Under the pieces are notes generated by a model that saw only the letters and a list, made by a program, of their open reading frames with translations, searched no databases and was not told the DNA's origin. Source: Corynebacterium maris DSM 45190 (lineage in GTDB: Bacteria > Actinomycetota > Actinomycetes > Mycobacteriales > Mycobacteriaceae). From it: a stretch of 64,000 nucleotides of DNA. This document shows positions 7,705 to 16,116 of the stretch, piece after piece. The position numbers and the translations under genes were made by a program. Within the stretch, counting starts at the first letter, position 1. The number at the start of each line of letters is the position of its first letter. Location: contig NC_021915.1 in assembly GCF_000442645.1 (NCBI RefSeq), positions 248,001 to 312,000 on the forward strand, given 5' to 3'.

Positions 7705-8121
7705 TCAGGCCCGGGTGCGCAGCGGGCCGGTGAAGAAGCCGAGCACCACCCGCACGATCGCGAGCACCGCCGCACCGATCAGCGCCTGCCAGAAGTCCTC
7801 GATGACCAGCCCCAGCCCGATTTGCTGGGAGATCCAGCCCGCCAGCAGGAAGACCGCGGCGTTGATCACCAGCGCAAACAGCCCCAGCGTCAGGCACGTC
7901 AGCGGCAACCCGACGGTGCGCAGCACCGGGGTGACCACCGCGTTGACGATGAGAAACACCACCGCCACCCCCACGAACACCAGGGCGTGGTCGTATTGCC
8001 CGTCGGCGTAGAGCGTCTGGTTCGGCGGCAGGACCTGCACGCCCGGCACCACCACGGTCACCAGCCATAAGGCGATGGCCGTGACGACGATGTCCAGCAG
8101 CCAGTTGATGATCTTTCCCAT
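7705..8121 (-). CDS. YvlD/'phage holin 4' family membrane protein
   Basis: A 138-residue protein with four hydrophobic segments (about residues 5-28, 46-66, 77-98, 110-130). The pattern LPLTCLTLGLFALVINAAVF is the hallmark of the YvlD-like family (also called phage_holin_4_2). Despite the domain name, these are ordinary chromosomal membrane proteins of unknown function. The gene lies 9 bases after the aminotransferase stop on the same strand and is probably co-transcribed with it. Confidence 0.85.
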   Translation of the reverse strand: MGKIINWLLDIVVTAIALWLVTVVVPGVQVLPPNQTLYADGQYDHALVFVGVAVVFLIVNAVVTPVLRTVGLPLTCLTLGLFALVINAAVFLLAGWISQQIGLGLVIEDFWQALIGAAVLAIVRVVLGFFTGPLRTRA

Positions 8122-8130
8122 CGGCGTCTC

Positions 8131-9153
8131 CTACAATCCCGCGGCGCGCCACGCCGCGATCACTCGTTGGGCTTCGTCTTCGGTGGTCACGGTGACGCGC
8201 ACGCCCTCCGGGAAGGCGCGCACCAGCACGTTCTGCTCCGCCATGGCCGCGGCGACCTGTTGCGCGTCGACGCCCGGCAGCCACACGAAGTTGGCCTCGC
8301 TGCGCAGCGCGCCCAGCTCGTCGGCGACCGTATCGCGCACCGCGACGGTCTCCTCCGTGCGTTCCATGAGTTCGTCCGCGGCGGCCAGCGAGGCGATCGC
8401 GCCGGCCTGGGCGACGGAGCTGACGGCGAACGGGATCGCGACCTTGTCCAGAGCCTGCATCAACTCCGGGGAACCGAAGGCGTAGCCCGCGCGCACCCCG
8501 GCCAGGCCGTAGGCCTTGGAAAACGTTCGCAGCCCCACCACGTTCGGGTGCTCGGCGATCGCTTCGGTGGCCACCGGGGTGTCTTCCGCGCGGTTGTACT
8601 CGAAGTAGGCCTCGTCCAGGCCCACGACCACGTCCGCCGAGACCTTCGCCATGAACTCGTCGAACTCGCCCTGGGTGAGGGTCTGGCCCGAGGGGTTGTT
8701 CGGGTTGCACAGGAAAATCAGCCGGGTGCGTTCGGTGATGGCGTCGGCCATGGCGTCGAGGTCGTGGCGGCCGTCGGCAAGCAGGTCCACGGCCACCGGC
8801 GTCGCGCCGACGATGCGCGCGAAGATGGGGTAGGCCTCGAAGCTGCGCCACGGGAAGATGATCTCGTCGCCCGGGGTACACGTGATCTGGGCCAGCTGCT
8901 GGCACAGCGCCGAGGAGCCGTTGCCCACCGCCACCTGCTCCGGCGTCAGACCGAGGTGCTCCGCCAGCGCCGCTTTCAGCTCCACCGCGCCCATGTCCGG
9001 GTAGCGGTTCGCCCCGGCCGCGGCCTCGGCCATGGCGCGCGCCGCGGACGGCAGCGGCGCCACCGCGGTTTCGTTGGAGGAGACCTTCAGCGCCGCGTCG
9101 TTGCGGGCGCCGGGGACATAAGCGGGAATGGAGTCGAGATCAGCGCGAATCAT
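8131..9153 (-). CDS. pat: HisC/Pat-type aromatic (or histidinol-phosphate) aminotransferase
   Basis: A 340-residue class I/II PLP enzyme. The PLP lysine is in RTFSKAYGLAGVRAGYA, and other conserved blocks are SSNE (near 25), CNPNNPSG and the start-domain GNGSSALCQQL. Corynebacteria carry, besides hisC in the his operon, a paralogue (Pat) acting on aromatic amino acids; the isolated location away from his genes favours Pat. Histidinol-phosphate activity is the alternative. The start at 9153 has no upstream in-frame competitor. The YvlD-like gene follows closely. Confidence 0.85.
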   Translation of the reverse strand: MIRADLDSIPAYVPGARNDAALKVSSNETAVAPLPSAARAMAEAAAGANRYPDMGAVELKAALAEHLGLTPEQVAVGNGSSALCQQLAQITCTPGDEIIFPWRSFEAYPIFARIVGATPVAVDLLADGRHDLDAMADAITERTRLIFLCNPNNPSGQTLTQGEFDEFMAKVSADVVVGLDEAYFEYNRAEDTPVATEAIAEHPNVVGLRTFSKAYGLAGVRAGYAFGSPELMQALDKVAIPFAVSSVAQAGAIASLAAADELMERTEETVAVRDTVADELGALRSEANFVWLPGVDAQQVAAAMAEQNVLVRAFPEGVRVTVTTEDEAQRVIAAWRAAGL

Positions 9154-9262
9154 GTCCCCGAGTCTATGGCAGGGCCGGGTGCGGGGCCCCGGTTTGGTGG
9201 GCGTGGCGGCACCGCGTTACGATGTCGGTCGGTATCCGGGTGTAGTATTGTTCCGGTAACCA

Positions 9263-9349
9263 GGAGGCGTGCCAGAGTGGCCGATTGGGGCTCCCTGCTA
9301 AGGAGTTGACCCTTCACGGGGTCCGGAGGTTCGAATCCTCTCGTCTCCG
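9263..9349 (+). tRNA. tRNA-Ser (anticodon GCU)
   Basis: The acceptor stem GGAGGCG (9263-9269) pairs with CGTCTCC (9342-9348), with one G-T pair. The anticodon loop CTGCTAA holds GCT at 9297-9299. A long variable arm is present, as expected for tRNA-Ser. The 3' CCA is not encoded: after the discriminator G the DNA reads CAA. Confidence 0.95.
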
Positions 9350-9355
9350 CAACGT

Positions 9356-9404
9356 GCGGCTCCCTGACCGAAGAGATGGACGGTCGGGGAGCCGCTGTGT
9401 GTTT
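9356..9404 (+). terminator. Terminator after tRNA-Ser(GCU)
   Basis: A 15-bp stem (GCGGCTCCCTGACCG at 9356-9370 with CGGTCGGGGAGCCGC at 9381-9395, one wobble) around a 10-base loop, followed by TGTGTGTTT. Confidence 0.85.
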
Positions 9405-9464
9405 CCTGGGGCGGGATTTGTTGTTTTCGCTGGCCCCGGAGTAGTGTGTCTATCTAGCTGATAC

Positions 9465-9540
9465 GCGCCCGTAGCTCAACGGATAGAGCATCTGACTACG
9501 GATCAGAAGGTTGGGGGTTCGAATCCCTCCGGGCGCACCA
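9465..9540 (+). tRNA. tRNA-Arg (anticodon ACG), copy 1
   Basis: GCGCCCG (9465-9471) pairs with CGGGCGC (9530-9536). The anticodon ACG is at 9498-9500 inside the stem TCTGA/TCAGA. CCA is encoded (9538-9540). It is base-for-base identical to the copy at 13877-13952. Confidence 0.96.
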
Positions 9541-9542
9541 CA

Positions 9543-9581
9543 GGAAAGCCGCCGCCTTATCTTTAAGGCGGCGGCTTTTCC
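9543..9581 (+). terminator. Terminator after tRNA-Arg copy 1
   Basis: Stem GCCGCCGCCTT (9548-9558) and AAGGCGGCGGC (9565-9575) with loop ATCTTT, followed by TTTT. Flanking GGAAA/TTTCC extends the stem. Confidence 0.9.
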
Positions 9582-9595
9582 GTACTCTCAAAGGC

Positions 9596-10375
9596 ATGCG
9601 CATCAATCACGGTGACCCTGCCTGGCTGGAACTGGCCACCCACGACCTTAAGGAGGCGGCCGCCTTCTACGGCGAGGTGTTCGGCTGGCGTTGGGAGCGC
9701 GACACGGCGTCCGGCGGGGTGACGGCGAGCATCGACGGGCAGCCGGTGGCCCGGGTCCGCCCCGCCCTGGAAGGGGCCCCGGCGCAGTGGACGGTGTGGC
9801 TCAAGGTCGACGACGTCGCGCAGGCGACCTCGGCGGCGGTCGGTGCGCACGGCAACGTCGTGTCCCCGCCGATGCGCTACGGGGGACTGGGATGGCAGGC
9901 GGTGGTCGAGGACCCCGCCGGCGCCGAGGTGGCTCTGTGGGAGGCGGGTCGGGAGGATTGGGCGCTCGGCTCCGGCCACGGCCGCCCGTGCTGGTTCGAC
10001 GTGCTCAGCACCGGATTCGACGAGGCGCGCTCGTTTTATGCCGCCGTGGGCGGCTGGCGCTATCACTACACGCTTGCCGACGGCACCCTGGACACCTCCG
10101 AACCTCTGCAGGGCGGCTACCGCCACGCCGTTAACGGCGGCCAGGGTGAGGCGACCGCAGGCATCCTCGACGCCTGGGAGGTCGGCGGCGCCGACGAAGG
10201 GAGCCGGTGGTTGATGTACCTGGCGGTCGGCGACGTCGACGGGGTGTGCGCGGCGGTGGCGGCCGCCGGCGGCGAGGTGGTCGAGGGGCCGCGCACCATG
10301 CCCTTTGGCCGGATGGCTGAGATCCGGGACCCGCACGGCGCGGAATTTCGTGTCCTGCGCTCGCCGGGCGCTTAA
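9596..10375 (+). CDS. Tandem VOC (glyoxalase/bleomycin-resistance fold) family protein
   Basis: A 259-residue protein made of two VOC modules, residues about 1-115 and 125-255. Each has the beta-alpha-beta-beta-beta pattern: WLELATHDLKEAAAFYGEVFGW and CWFDVLSTGFDEARSFYAAVGGW at the start of each half, VEDPAGAEVALW and IRDPHGAEFRVL at the end. The family binds metals and acts as lyases, dioxygenases or drug-binding proteins; the substrate is not evident. It lies directly after tRNA-Arg with its own weak start region and appears monocistronic. Confidence 0.85.
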   Translation: MRINHGDPAWLELATHDLKEAAAFYGEVFGWRWERDTASGGVTASIDGQPVARVRPALEGAPAQWTVWLKVDDVAQATSAAVGAHGNVVSPPMRYGGLGWQAVVEDPAGAEVALWEAGREDWALGSGHGRPCWFDVLSTGFDEARSFYAAVGGWRYHYTLADGTLDTSEPLQGGYRHAVNGGQGEATAGILDAWEVGGADEGSRWLMYLAVGDVDGVCAAVAAAGGEVVEGPRTMPFGRMAEIRDPHGAEFRVLRSPGA

Positions 10376-10704
10376 AGGCGGGCGTCGCGGGGTCGAACTT
10401 TTGCTGGAGATGCGATTGCGGACAGTGGCTCCACCCCTGAAAGGGGCTAATTAATGGGGATTCCCGTGTTATTAAAAGCCGGGTTTCTGGTGGCAGGACG
10501 ATTGGGAGTATGTCCCTAAATGCCCGTCGCCGGTGACCCAGTTCACTGAACCGGGGTCTGGTCGTTAGGGTTTGGCTAGTTGAACCGGAAGCTTTCCGGG
10601 CGTCACGGCAAGGGACTCCGCCTCCTCCGAAAGGAGGGCGCGGAGTTCCGGTGATTCTCAACATTCCCGTATCTGAGACTTTTGACGCTGAAGGCACGTA
10701 AAAC
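10376..10704 (+). promoter_or_regulatory. Long leader region upstream of the dicarboxylate transporter gene
   Basis: This 329-base gap contains no supported long gene. It holds several hairpins: CCCCTGAAAGGGG near 10434, CCGGAA/TTCCGG near 10585-10599, and a larger one at 10613-10649 (GGACTCCGC with GCGGAGTTCC, inner CTCCT/GGAGG) close to the transporter start. A 21-codon reading frame (10454-10519, MGIPVLLKAGFLVAGRLGVC...) follows AAGGGG at proper spacing and might be a leader peptide; it shows no obvious run of regulatory codons. The structure suggests post-initiation control, but no known riboswitch class was recognised. Confidence 0.35.
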
Positions 10705-12315
10705 ATGAGCAACCCTGAGTCCACCGGCGGATCGACCTCCGTCGAAGAGCTAGAGCGCCGGGCCTCCGGCGGTGAACAGACCAAGGCGCCCGACCGCCGC
10801 GACTGGCACCGCAGCCTCACCGGCATCATCCTCGGCCTGGCCCTGGCCGCGCTGGTCTACATGATCTTCCCGCAGGACGCGGTGGAGACGGTCATGCAGT
10901 CGGTCGGCGCCGATCCGGACGCCGAGTACAGCCACCACGCTATGCGCGTGGTGGCGGCCACCACCGTCCTGATGGCCACCTGGTGGATGACCGAGGCCAT
11001 CCCGCTGGCTGCCACCGCCCTGATCCCGATCGCTGTGTTCCCGATCCTGCAGATCGCCACCTTCAGCGAGGTCGGTAGCCCGTACGCCTCCGCGACGATC
11101 TTCCTCTTCCTCGGCGGCTTCCTGCTGGCCCTGGGGCTGCAGCGCTGGAACGTGCACCGCCGCATCGCCCTGGGCATCGTCCTGCTCGTGGGCACCAGCC
11201 CGAAGCGCCTGATCCTCGGCTTCATGATCGCCACCGGCTTCATGTCGATGTGGGTGTCCAACACCGCCACCGCCGTGATCATGCTGCCCATCGGCATCTC
11301 CGTGCTGCACCTGACCGCGGAAACCATCGGCGGACACCGCAACCAGAAGAATTTCGCCACCGCCCTGATGCTGGCGATCGCCTACTCCGCGTCGATCGGC
11401 TCCCTGGGCACCCTGATCGGCACCCCGCCCAACGCCCTGCTGGCCGGCTACATGGAGACCGCCCACGACATCACCATCGGCTTCGGCCAGTGGATGATGG
11501 TCGGCGTCCCGATCGCGCTGATCTTCACGGTCATCGCCTGGCTGGTCCTGATCACCGTGTTCAAGCCGGAGATGAAGGAGATCCCGGGCGGGCGCGAGCT
11601 GATCAAAAACGAGCTGGCCAAGATGGGCAAGTGGACCTACCCGGAGATCATGGTCACCATCATCTTCGTGGCCGCCGCCGTGACCTGGGTGTTCCTGCCC
11701 CTGGCCAGCGACTGGTTCGGCTGGGACTTCGCCTACGACGACGCCGTCGTCGGCATCATCGCCGGCCTGCTGATGTTCACCATCCCGGCCAACGGCACAA
11801 CCGGCGTCCGCCTGCTCGACTGGAAGACCGCCAACGAACTGCCCTGGGACGTGCTCCTGCTGTTCGGTGGCGGGCTGTCGCTGTCCGGCATGTTCACCGC
11901 CACCGGCCTGTCCCTGTGGATCGGTGAAGTGGCCAAGGGCCTGGGCAACCTGCCGATCTTCCTGCTCATCGCCGCCGTGGCCCTGCTGGTCCTGGTGCTC
12001 ACCGAGTTCACCTCCAACACCGCCACCGCCGCGACCTTCCTGCCGATCATGGGCGGCGTCGCCGTCGGCATCGGCCTGACCACCGACGGCAACGAGATGA
12101 ACGTCATGCTGCTGACCATCCCGGTCGCGCTGTCCGCCACCTGTGCCTTCATGATGCCGGTCGCCACCCCGCCGAACGCCATCGCCTACGGCTCCGGCTA
12201 CGTCAAGATCGGCGAGATGATCAAGGGCGGCGTGTGGCTGAACCTCATCGCCGTCATCCTGATCACCCTGGCGACCTACTTCATCGCCATCCCCGTCTTC
12301 GGGCTGACCGTCTAA
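10705..12315 (+). CDS. sdcS: SLC13/DASS family sodium:dicarboxylate symporter
   Basis: A 536-residue membrane protein with a soluble N-terminus (about 35 residues) and about 11-12 hydrophobic segments. Both SLC13 repeat motifs are clear: SNTATAVIMLPIG and SIGSLGTLIGTPPNALLAG in the first half; TSNTATAATFLPI and MMPVATPPNAIAYGSGYVK in the second. This family imports succinate, malate or fumarate with Na+. Corynebacterium glutamicum has a closely similar transporter (SdcS/DccT) beside an mgtE gene, as here. The ATG has GAAGG about 10 bases upstream. The long structured leader (10376-10704) suggests controlled expression. Confidence 0.9.
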   Translation: MSNPESTGGSTSVEELERRASGGEQTKAPDRRDWHRSLTGIILGLALAALVYMIFPQDAVETVMQSVGADPDAEYSHHAMRVVAATTVLMATWWMTEAIPLAATALIPIAVFPILQIATFSEVGSPYASATIFLFLGGFLLALGLQRWNVHRRIALGIVLLVGTSPKRLILGFMIATGFMSMWVSNTATAVIMLPIGISVLHLTAETIGGHRNQKNFATALMLAIAYSASIGSLGTLIGTPPNALLAGYMETAHDITIGFGQWMMVGVPIALIFTVIAWLVLITVFKPEMKEIPGGRELIKNELAKMGKWTYPEIMVTIIFVAAAVTWVFLPLASDWFGWDFAYDDAVVGIIAGLLMFTIPANGTTGVRLLDWKTANELPWDVLLLFGGGLSLSGMFTATGLSLWIGEVAKGLGNLPIFLLIAAVALLVLVLTEFTSNTATAATFLPIMGGVAVGIGLTTDGNEMNVMLLTIPVALSATCAFMMPVATPPNAIAYGSGYVKIGEMIKGGVWLNLIAVILITLATYFIAIPVFGLTV

Positions 12316-12394
12316 GCGCGGGCCACTCCGCCCCGCGCGGTTAAGATGACCTGCGGGCCACACACGCCGGTGGGCCCGCAGGAAAGGAGTGGCC

Positions 12395-13777
12395 ATGTCG
12401 GAGCATGCGCAGCGCACGGACCGCGCGGATGAGGCCATCACGCGGCTCGAACAGATCGTGCGGGAAGGCGACGACGTCGCGCCCCAGCGCGCCCGGGAAA
12501 TGTCCACGCTGCTGGAAGCCATCCCGCTCAAAGACGTCGTCAACCTGATCGAACGCCTGACGCCGGTGCGCGCGGCCCTGATCCTGCGGCTGTTGCCCAG
12601 ACGGCAATCGATCGCCGTCTTCGACGCCCTCAACGCCGGGCACCAGGCCGACCTCGTCGACGCCCTGGGCACCGACTCCCTGGCCGCCTTCTTCGAGGTG
12701 CTCGAACCCGACGATCGGGTCTCCCTGCTCGACGAGTTGCCCGCCGAGATCGCTGAGCTGCTCATGCGCAGCCTCGACGAATCCGACCACGGGCTCACCA
12801 ACGTCATCCTCGGCTACCCCAAAGGCTCCATGGGGCGGCACATGTCTCCCGCGGTGCCCATGGTGCGCGTCACCGCCACCGCCGGGGACGCCCTGACGGC
12901 GCTGCGGGAGCAAAACGACCGGGTGGAAACGATCTACACCGTCCCCGTGGTCACCGACGACCGCAAGCTCGTCGGCGTCACCAGCCTGCGCCAGCTGCTC
13001 ATGGCGGCGCCGGAAGAGCCCGTGGCCAGCCTGATGGACCGGCCCATCTACGCCCACACCAGCGACGAGGACGAAGAAACCGCCCGCTGGTTCCTGGCCT
13101 TGGACCTGCTCGCCCTGCCCGTGGTCGACGACTCCACCCGGCTGGTCGGCCTGTTGTCCATCGACGACGCCGTCGACATCATCGAAGACGCCGACCACGA
13201 GGACACCGCCCGCTCCGGCGGCTCCGAGCCGCTGCAACAGCCCTACCTGACCACCCCGGTGTGGCGGCTCGTGCGCTCCCGCATCGTCTGGCTGGGCGTG
13301 CTGGCGGTCTCCGCCCTGCTGACGGTCAGCGTCCTCGACGCCTTCGAAGACGCCCTCGCCGCGGCCGTCGTGCTCAGCCTGTTCATCCCCCTGATCACCG
13401 GCACGGGCGGCAACACCGGCAACCAGGCCGCCACCACCGTCACCCGCTCCCTGGCGCTCGGCGACGTACGCAAACGAGACGTGCTCCCCGTGATGTGGCG
13501 AGAAACGCGGGTGGGACTCCTGCTCGGGGCGATGCTGGGCGTGTTCTTCGGCGTCCTGCTCGGCGTCTTCTACGGCGCCTCCATCGGGGTGGTGCTGGGA
13601 GTGACGCTGTTTGCGGTGTGCACCCTGGCCGCCACGGTCGGCGGCATCATGCCGCTGGTGGCCAAGGCCGTGGGCGCGGACCCGGCGGTGTTCTCCAACC
13701 CGTTCATCACCACCTTCGTGGACGCGGCCGGGCTGATCATCTACTTCCTCATCGCCAAGGCAGTCCTCGGGGTGTGA
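12395..13777 (+). CDS. mgtE: Magnesium transporter MgtE
   Basis: A 460-residue MgtE protein: an N-terminal helical MgtE_N domain (about 10-130), a CBS-pair domain (about 135-255) and five membrane helices (about 290-460). The pore signature is present as PLITGTGGNTGNQAATTVTRSLALG. The N and CBS domains sense Mg2+ and gate the channel in the family. The ATG at 12395 has AAAGGAG at good spacing; an in-frame GTG two codons earlier lies within the ribosome site. The gene follows the SdcS gene by about 80 bases with only a weak hairpin (12316-12338) between them. Confidence 0.94.
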   Translation: MSEHAQRTDRADEAITRLEQIVREGDDVAPQRAREMSTLLEAIPLKDVVNLIERLTPVRAALILRLLPRRQSIAVFDALNAGHQADLVDALGTDSLAAFFEVLEPDDRVSLLDELPAEIAELLMRSLDESDHGLTNVILGYPKGSMGRHMSPAVPMVRVTATAGDALTALREQNDRVETIYTVPVVTDDRKLVGVTSLRQLLMAAPEEPVASLMDRPIYAHTSDEDEETARWFLALDLLALPVVDDSTRLVGLLSIDDAVDIIEDADHEDTARSGGSEPLQQPYLTTPVWRLVRSRIVWLGVLAVSALLTVSVLDAFEDALAAAVVLSLFIPLITGTGGNTGNQAATTVTRSLALGDVRKRDVLPVMWRETRVGLLLGAMLGVFFGVLLGVFYGASIGVVLGVTLFAVCTLAATVGGIMPLVAKAVGADPAVFSNPFITTFVDAAGLIIYFLIAKAVLGV

Positions 13778-13876
13778 TTGCTTCCTGGAAAGGGGCCCCT
13801 GCCACGGCTTTTGGGGAAAATCCCGCCACGGTGTAAAGTTATATCTCGTTGCACACGCACAGTGTGCGGCAGGTTA

Positions 13877-13952
13877 GCGCCCGTAGCTCAACGGATAGAG
13901 CATCTGACTACGGATCAGAAGGTTGGGGGTTCGAATCCCTCCGGGCGCACCA
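13877..13952 (+). tRNA. tRNA-Arg (anticodon ACG), copy 2
   Basis: Identical in sequence to the copy at 9465-9540, with GCGCCCG/CGGGCGC acceptor stem, ACG anticodon and encoded CCA (13950-13952). The flanks of the two copies differ, including their terminators. Confidence 0.96.
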
Positions 13953-13956
13953 CTTG

Positions 13957-14000
13957 AAAAAATCTCGCGGCACCGGTTCTCCGGGCCGCGAGATTTTTGC
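13957..14000. terminator. Bidirectional terminator between tRNA-Arg copy 2 and tyrA
   Basis: Stem AAAATCTCGCGGC (13959-13971) and GCCGCGAGATTTT (13985-13997), with an inner CCGG/CCGG stem. T-rich on the plus strand after the stem and A-rich before it, so it can serve both the tRNA and the converging tyrA gene. Confidence 0.88.
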
Positions 14001-14019
14001 TTTGTCCTGGTCCGATGCG

Positions 14020-15048
14020 TCAGTAGATCTCGATGCGCCCGCCCAGATCCTCGGTCTGCGCGAGCTGGCGCACCCACCCGGGGCCGCCCGGGTGCAGACG
14101 CAGCACCGGGCGCGACGAGATCTTGATGGGGGAGACGGACTCCTTGCGCGCCCCGGAACGGGCTTCGAGACGAGTGCGTGCCCGGTGGCCGCTCTCGACC
14201 AGCTCGGTCAGGTCCGGCGTCTCCTGGGACAGTGACGCGCGGGCCTCGCGCAGCAGCTCGATGGTCTCGTCGAGTGCGCCGATGAGCGCCTCGGAGTTGG
14301 ACTCGCACATGGCGCGCTGCAGGTCAGGCTCGGTGCCCGCGACCCGGGTGGCGTCCTTGAAGGAGCCGGCGGCCAGGGACTGCGCCAAGGTACCGCCGTT
14401 GTCGCCGACCACGGACAGGGTGTTCGCCAGCACGTGGGGCAGGTGCGAGACGCGTGCGACGGCGGCGTCGTGGTTGGCCACCCGCGTCGGGATGGCCTCG
14501 GCCTTGGCGTTGATGATCATGCGCACCACATCCGAGAAGAGGTCGGTCCAGCGCTGCGGGACACGCTGGCCGGCTTCCTCGAGCTCGGCGGCGTAATCGT
14601 AGGTGACCACCCACGCGGCGCGGTGGAACAGGCCTGCGTGGGAGGCCTTCCAGCCGGAGAACTCCGTGCCGGCCATGGGGTGGCCGCCGACGTAGCGGGA
14701 CTGCAGGCCGCGGGCCTTGATGGCCTCGTACACCGGGGTCTTGACGCTGACGACGTCGGTGATGCCGCACGACGGGGCCTGGGCGGCGATGGCGTCGAGG
14801 GTGGCGTCCACGGCGCCCATGGGCACGGCGACGACGATCAGCGCGGCGTCCTCCTCGGCACGCGACAGGGCCTTGTCCAGGTCATCGGTCGCCTCGAAGC
14901 CTTCTTTGACGGCGGCGCGCATGCCCGAGGTCGACTGGGTGTAACCGTAGGCCGGATGTCCGGCCGCGACGAGATCGCGCAACAGCGATCCGCCGATCAG
15001 GCCGAGGCCGATAATACAGATGGGGCGGGTTACGTCTCTGGAAGTCAC
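14020..15048 (-). CDS. tyrA: Prephenate dehydrogenase TyrA
   Basis: A 342-residue protein. The NAD(P)-binding loop GLGLIGGS is near residue 15, and the prephenate-binding GGHPMAGTEFSGW block is near residue 120. The helical dimerisation domain follows (VSHLPHVLANTL, GSFKDATRVAGTEP). It converts prephenate (or arogenate) to the tyrosine precursor. Actinobacterial enzymes often accept arogenate. The start is GTG (MTSRDVTRP). It diverges from the tadA-associated gene with only 38 bases between the two starts, so the promoters must overlap. Confidence 0.93.
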   Translation of the reverse strand: MTSRDVTRPICIIGLGLIGGSLLRDLVAAGHPAYGYTQSTSGMRAAVKEGFEATDDLDKALSRAEEDAALIVVAVPMGAVDATLDAIAAQAPSCGITDVVSVKTPVYEAIKARGLQSRYVGGHPMAGTEFSGWKASHAGLFHRAAWVVTYDYAAELEEAGQRVPQRWTDLFSDVVRMIINAKAEAIPTRVANHDAAVARVSHLPHVLANTLSVVGDNGGTLAQSLAAGSFKDATRVAGTEPDLQRAMCESNSEALIGALDETIELLREARASLSQETPDLTELVESGHRARTRLEARSGARKESVSPIKISSRPVLRLHPGGPGWVRQLAQTEDLGGRIEIY

Positions 15049-15086
15049 AGTGTCAAGTATGCCCCATTCCGACTAGGGTTACCCAC

Positions 15087-15584
15087 ATGGAAGATGAAGG
15101 AACCGGCGTAAGCTTCGCCGTCACGGTCGCCTACGGGGAAAACGCGTGGCAGGTGCGCTCGTTCCGGGACGATTTCACGGACCCGCAGGTGGCGGTGGAC
15201 GCCGTCCGCAACCTGCGCAGCGAGGGCGCCGCGTTCGCCCTGCTGTGCGTGGACGACGACTATTTCGTCATCGTGCGCCCGCACCCCGCCCGGGACATGT
15301 TTCTGCTCTCGGACGCGACGATGGCGGTCGACGACGATTTCGCGGCCGACATCCTCGACGAGCTCGAGGCGGACGTCCCGGACCTCGACCCGGAGGAGCT
15401 CGACGACATCGACGGGTGGCCCGACGGCGACTTCGACGTGCTCGAGGACCTGGGGCTGAGCGAAGAGGTGCTGGGGGTGCTCGCCGACGACCAGGAGGCC
15501 TGGCCGTCCGAGCAGCTCATGCGCATCGCCGAGGAGCTCGGCTTCGGCGAGGAGCTGGCCGAGGCCACCGGCCTGGAGCGGTGA
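15087..15584 (+). CDS. tRNA adenosine deaminase-associated protein
   Basis: A 165-residue very acidic protein (Asp/Glu-rich stretch about 80-130, DELEADVPDLDPEELDDIDGW). Residues 8-80 form the conserved core (FAVTVAYGENAWQVRSFRDD, LLCVDDDYFVIVRP). The family has no assigned activity and takes its name from being encoded immediately before tadA in actinobacteria. Here its TGA overlaps the tadA GTG (GTGA), which supports translational coupling and perhaps physical association with TadA. Confidence 0.88.
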   Translation: MEDEGTGVSFAVTVAYGENAWQVRSFRDDFTDPQVAVDAVRNLRSEGAAFALLCVDDDYFVIVRPHPARDMFLLSDATMAVDDDFAADILDELEADVPDLDPEELDDIDGWPDGDFDVLEDLGLSEEVLGVLADDQEAWPSEQLMRIAEELGFGEELAEATGLER

Positions 15585-16063
15585 CGCTGCCGCGACCGGC
15601 CGGACTGCTGCGCGCCGAGACGCGCATGCGCCGTGCGCTGGAGGTCGCGCGCACGCACACCCCGGCGGGCGACATCCCGGTCGGCGCTGTCATCTACGGC
15701 CCCGACGGCCGGGAGCTGGGGTGGGGGACCAACCGTCGCGAAGCGGATTCCGACCCCACCGCCCACGCCGAGGTCGTCGCGATCCGGCGGGCCGTCGCCG
15801 AGTACGGGGACGGCTGGCGGCTGACGGACTGTGAAATCGTGGTCACCCTGGAGCCGTGCGCCATGTGCGCCGGGGCGCTGGTGGGCGCGCGCATCGGGTC
15901 GATCGTCTACGGCGCCGCCGAACCCAACACCGGGGCGTGCGGATCGTTGGTCGAGGTGCCTCGCGCGCCCGGCGCATTATTCGTGCCGCAGGTGCGCGGG
16001 GGAGTGCTCGCTACGGACGCCGCCAGCTTTCTCACAGACTTTTTTGGTGGGCTGCGCGGTTAA
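15581..16063 (+). CDS. tadA: tRNA-specific adenosine deaminase TadA
   Basis: A 160-residue deaminase with the zinc motif H62-A-E64 (TAHAEVVAI) and C93-A-M-C96 (LEPCAMCAGALV), plus the TadA-typical GAAEPNTGACGSLV segment. It makes inosine at position 34 of tRNA-Arg(ACG), the very tRNA encoded twice in this window. The GTG start at 15581 overlaps the preceding gene. Longer in-frame extension into the previous gene is not credible. Confidence 0.93.
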   Translation: MTLPRPAGLLRAETRMRRALEVARTHTPAGDIPVGAVIYGPDGRELGWGTNRREADSDPTAHAEVVAIRRAVAEYGDGWRLTDCEIVVTLEPCAMCAGALVGARIGSIVYGAAEPNTGACGSLVEVPRAPGALFVPQVRGGVLATDAASFLTDFFGGLRG

Positions 16064-16116
16064 ACGCCGCTACGATGGTGGGTGCCAGTGTGATACGCGA
16101 CACGAAAGGATCCGCC

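Noticed and set aside
7705..8121. Possible prophage remnant, because the family is called phage holin 4.
   Set aside because: The name is historical. No other phage gene is near, and the protein is the common chromosomal YvlD type.
7364..8905. A 513-codon minus-strand frame over moaD, the YvlD-like gene and part of pat.
   Set aside because: Overlaps three supported genes in another frame.
10750..12807. A 685-codon minus-strand open frame opposite sdcS and mgtE.
   Set aside because: Crosses two well-supported genes; its translation is Gly/Asp/His/Gln-rich without any family pattern.
9465..13952. Integrated genomic island between the two tRNA-Arg genes.
   Set aside because: No integrase, no change in base composition, and the genes are typical housekeeping transporters.
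16091..16106. GlxR-like site GTGTGATACGCGACAC upstream of the 85-residue gene.
   Set aside because: The right half lacks the TCACA required by the TGTGA-N6-TCACA consensus.
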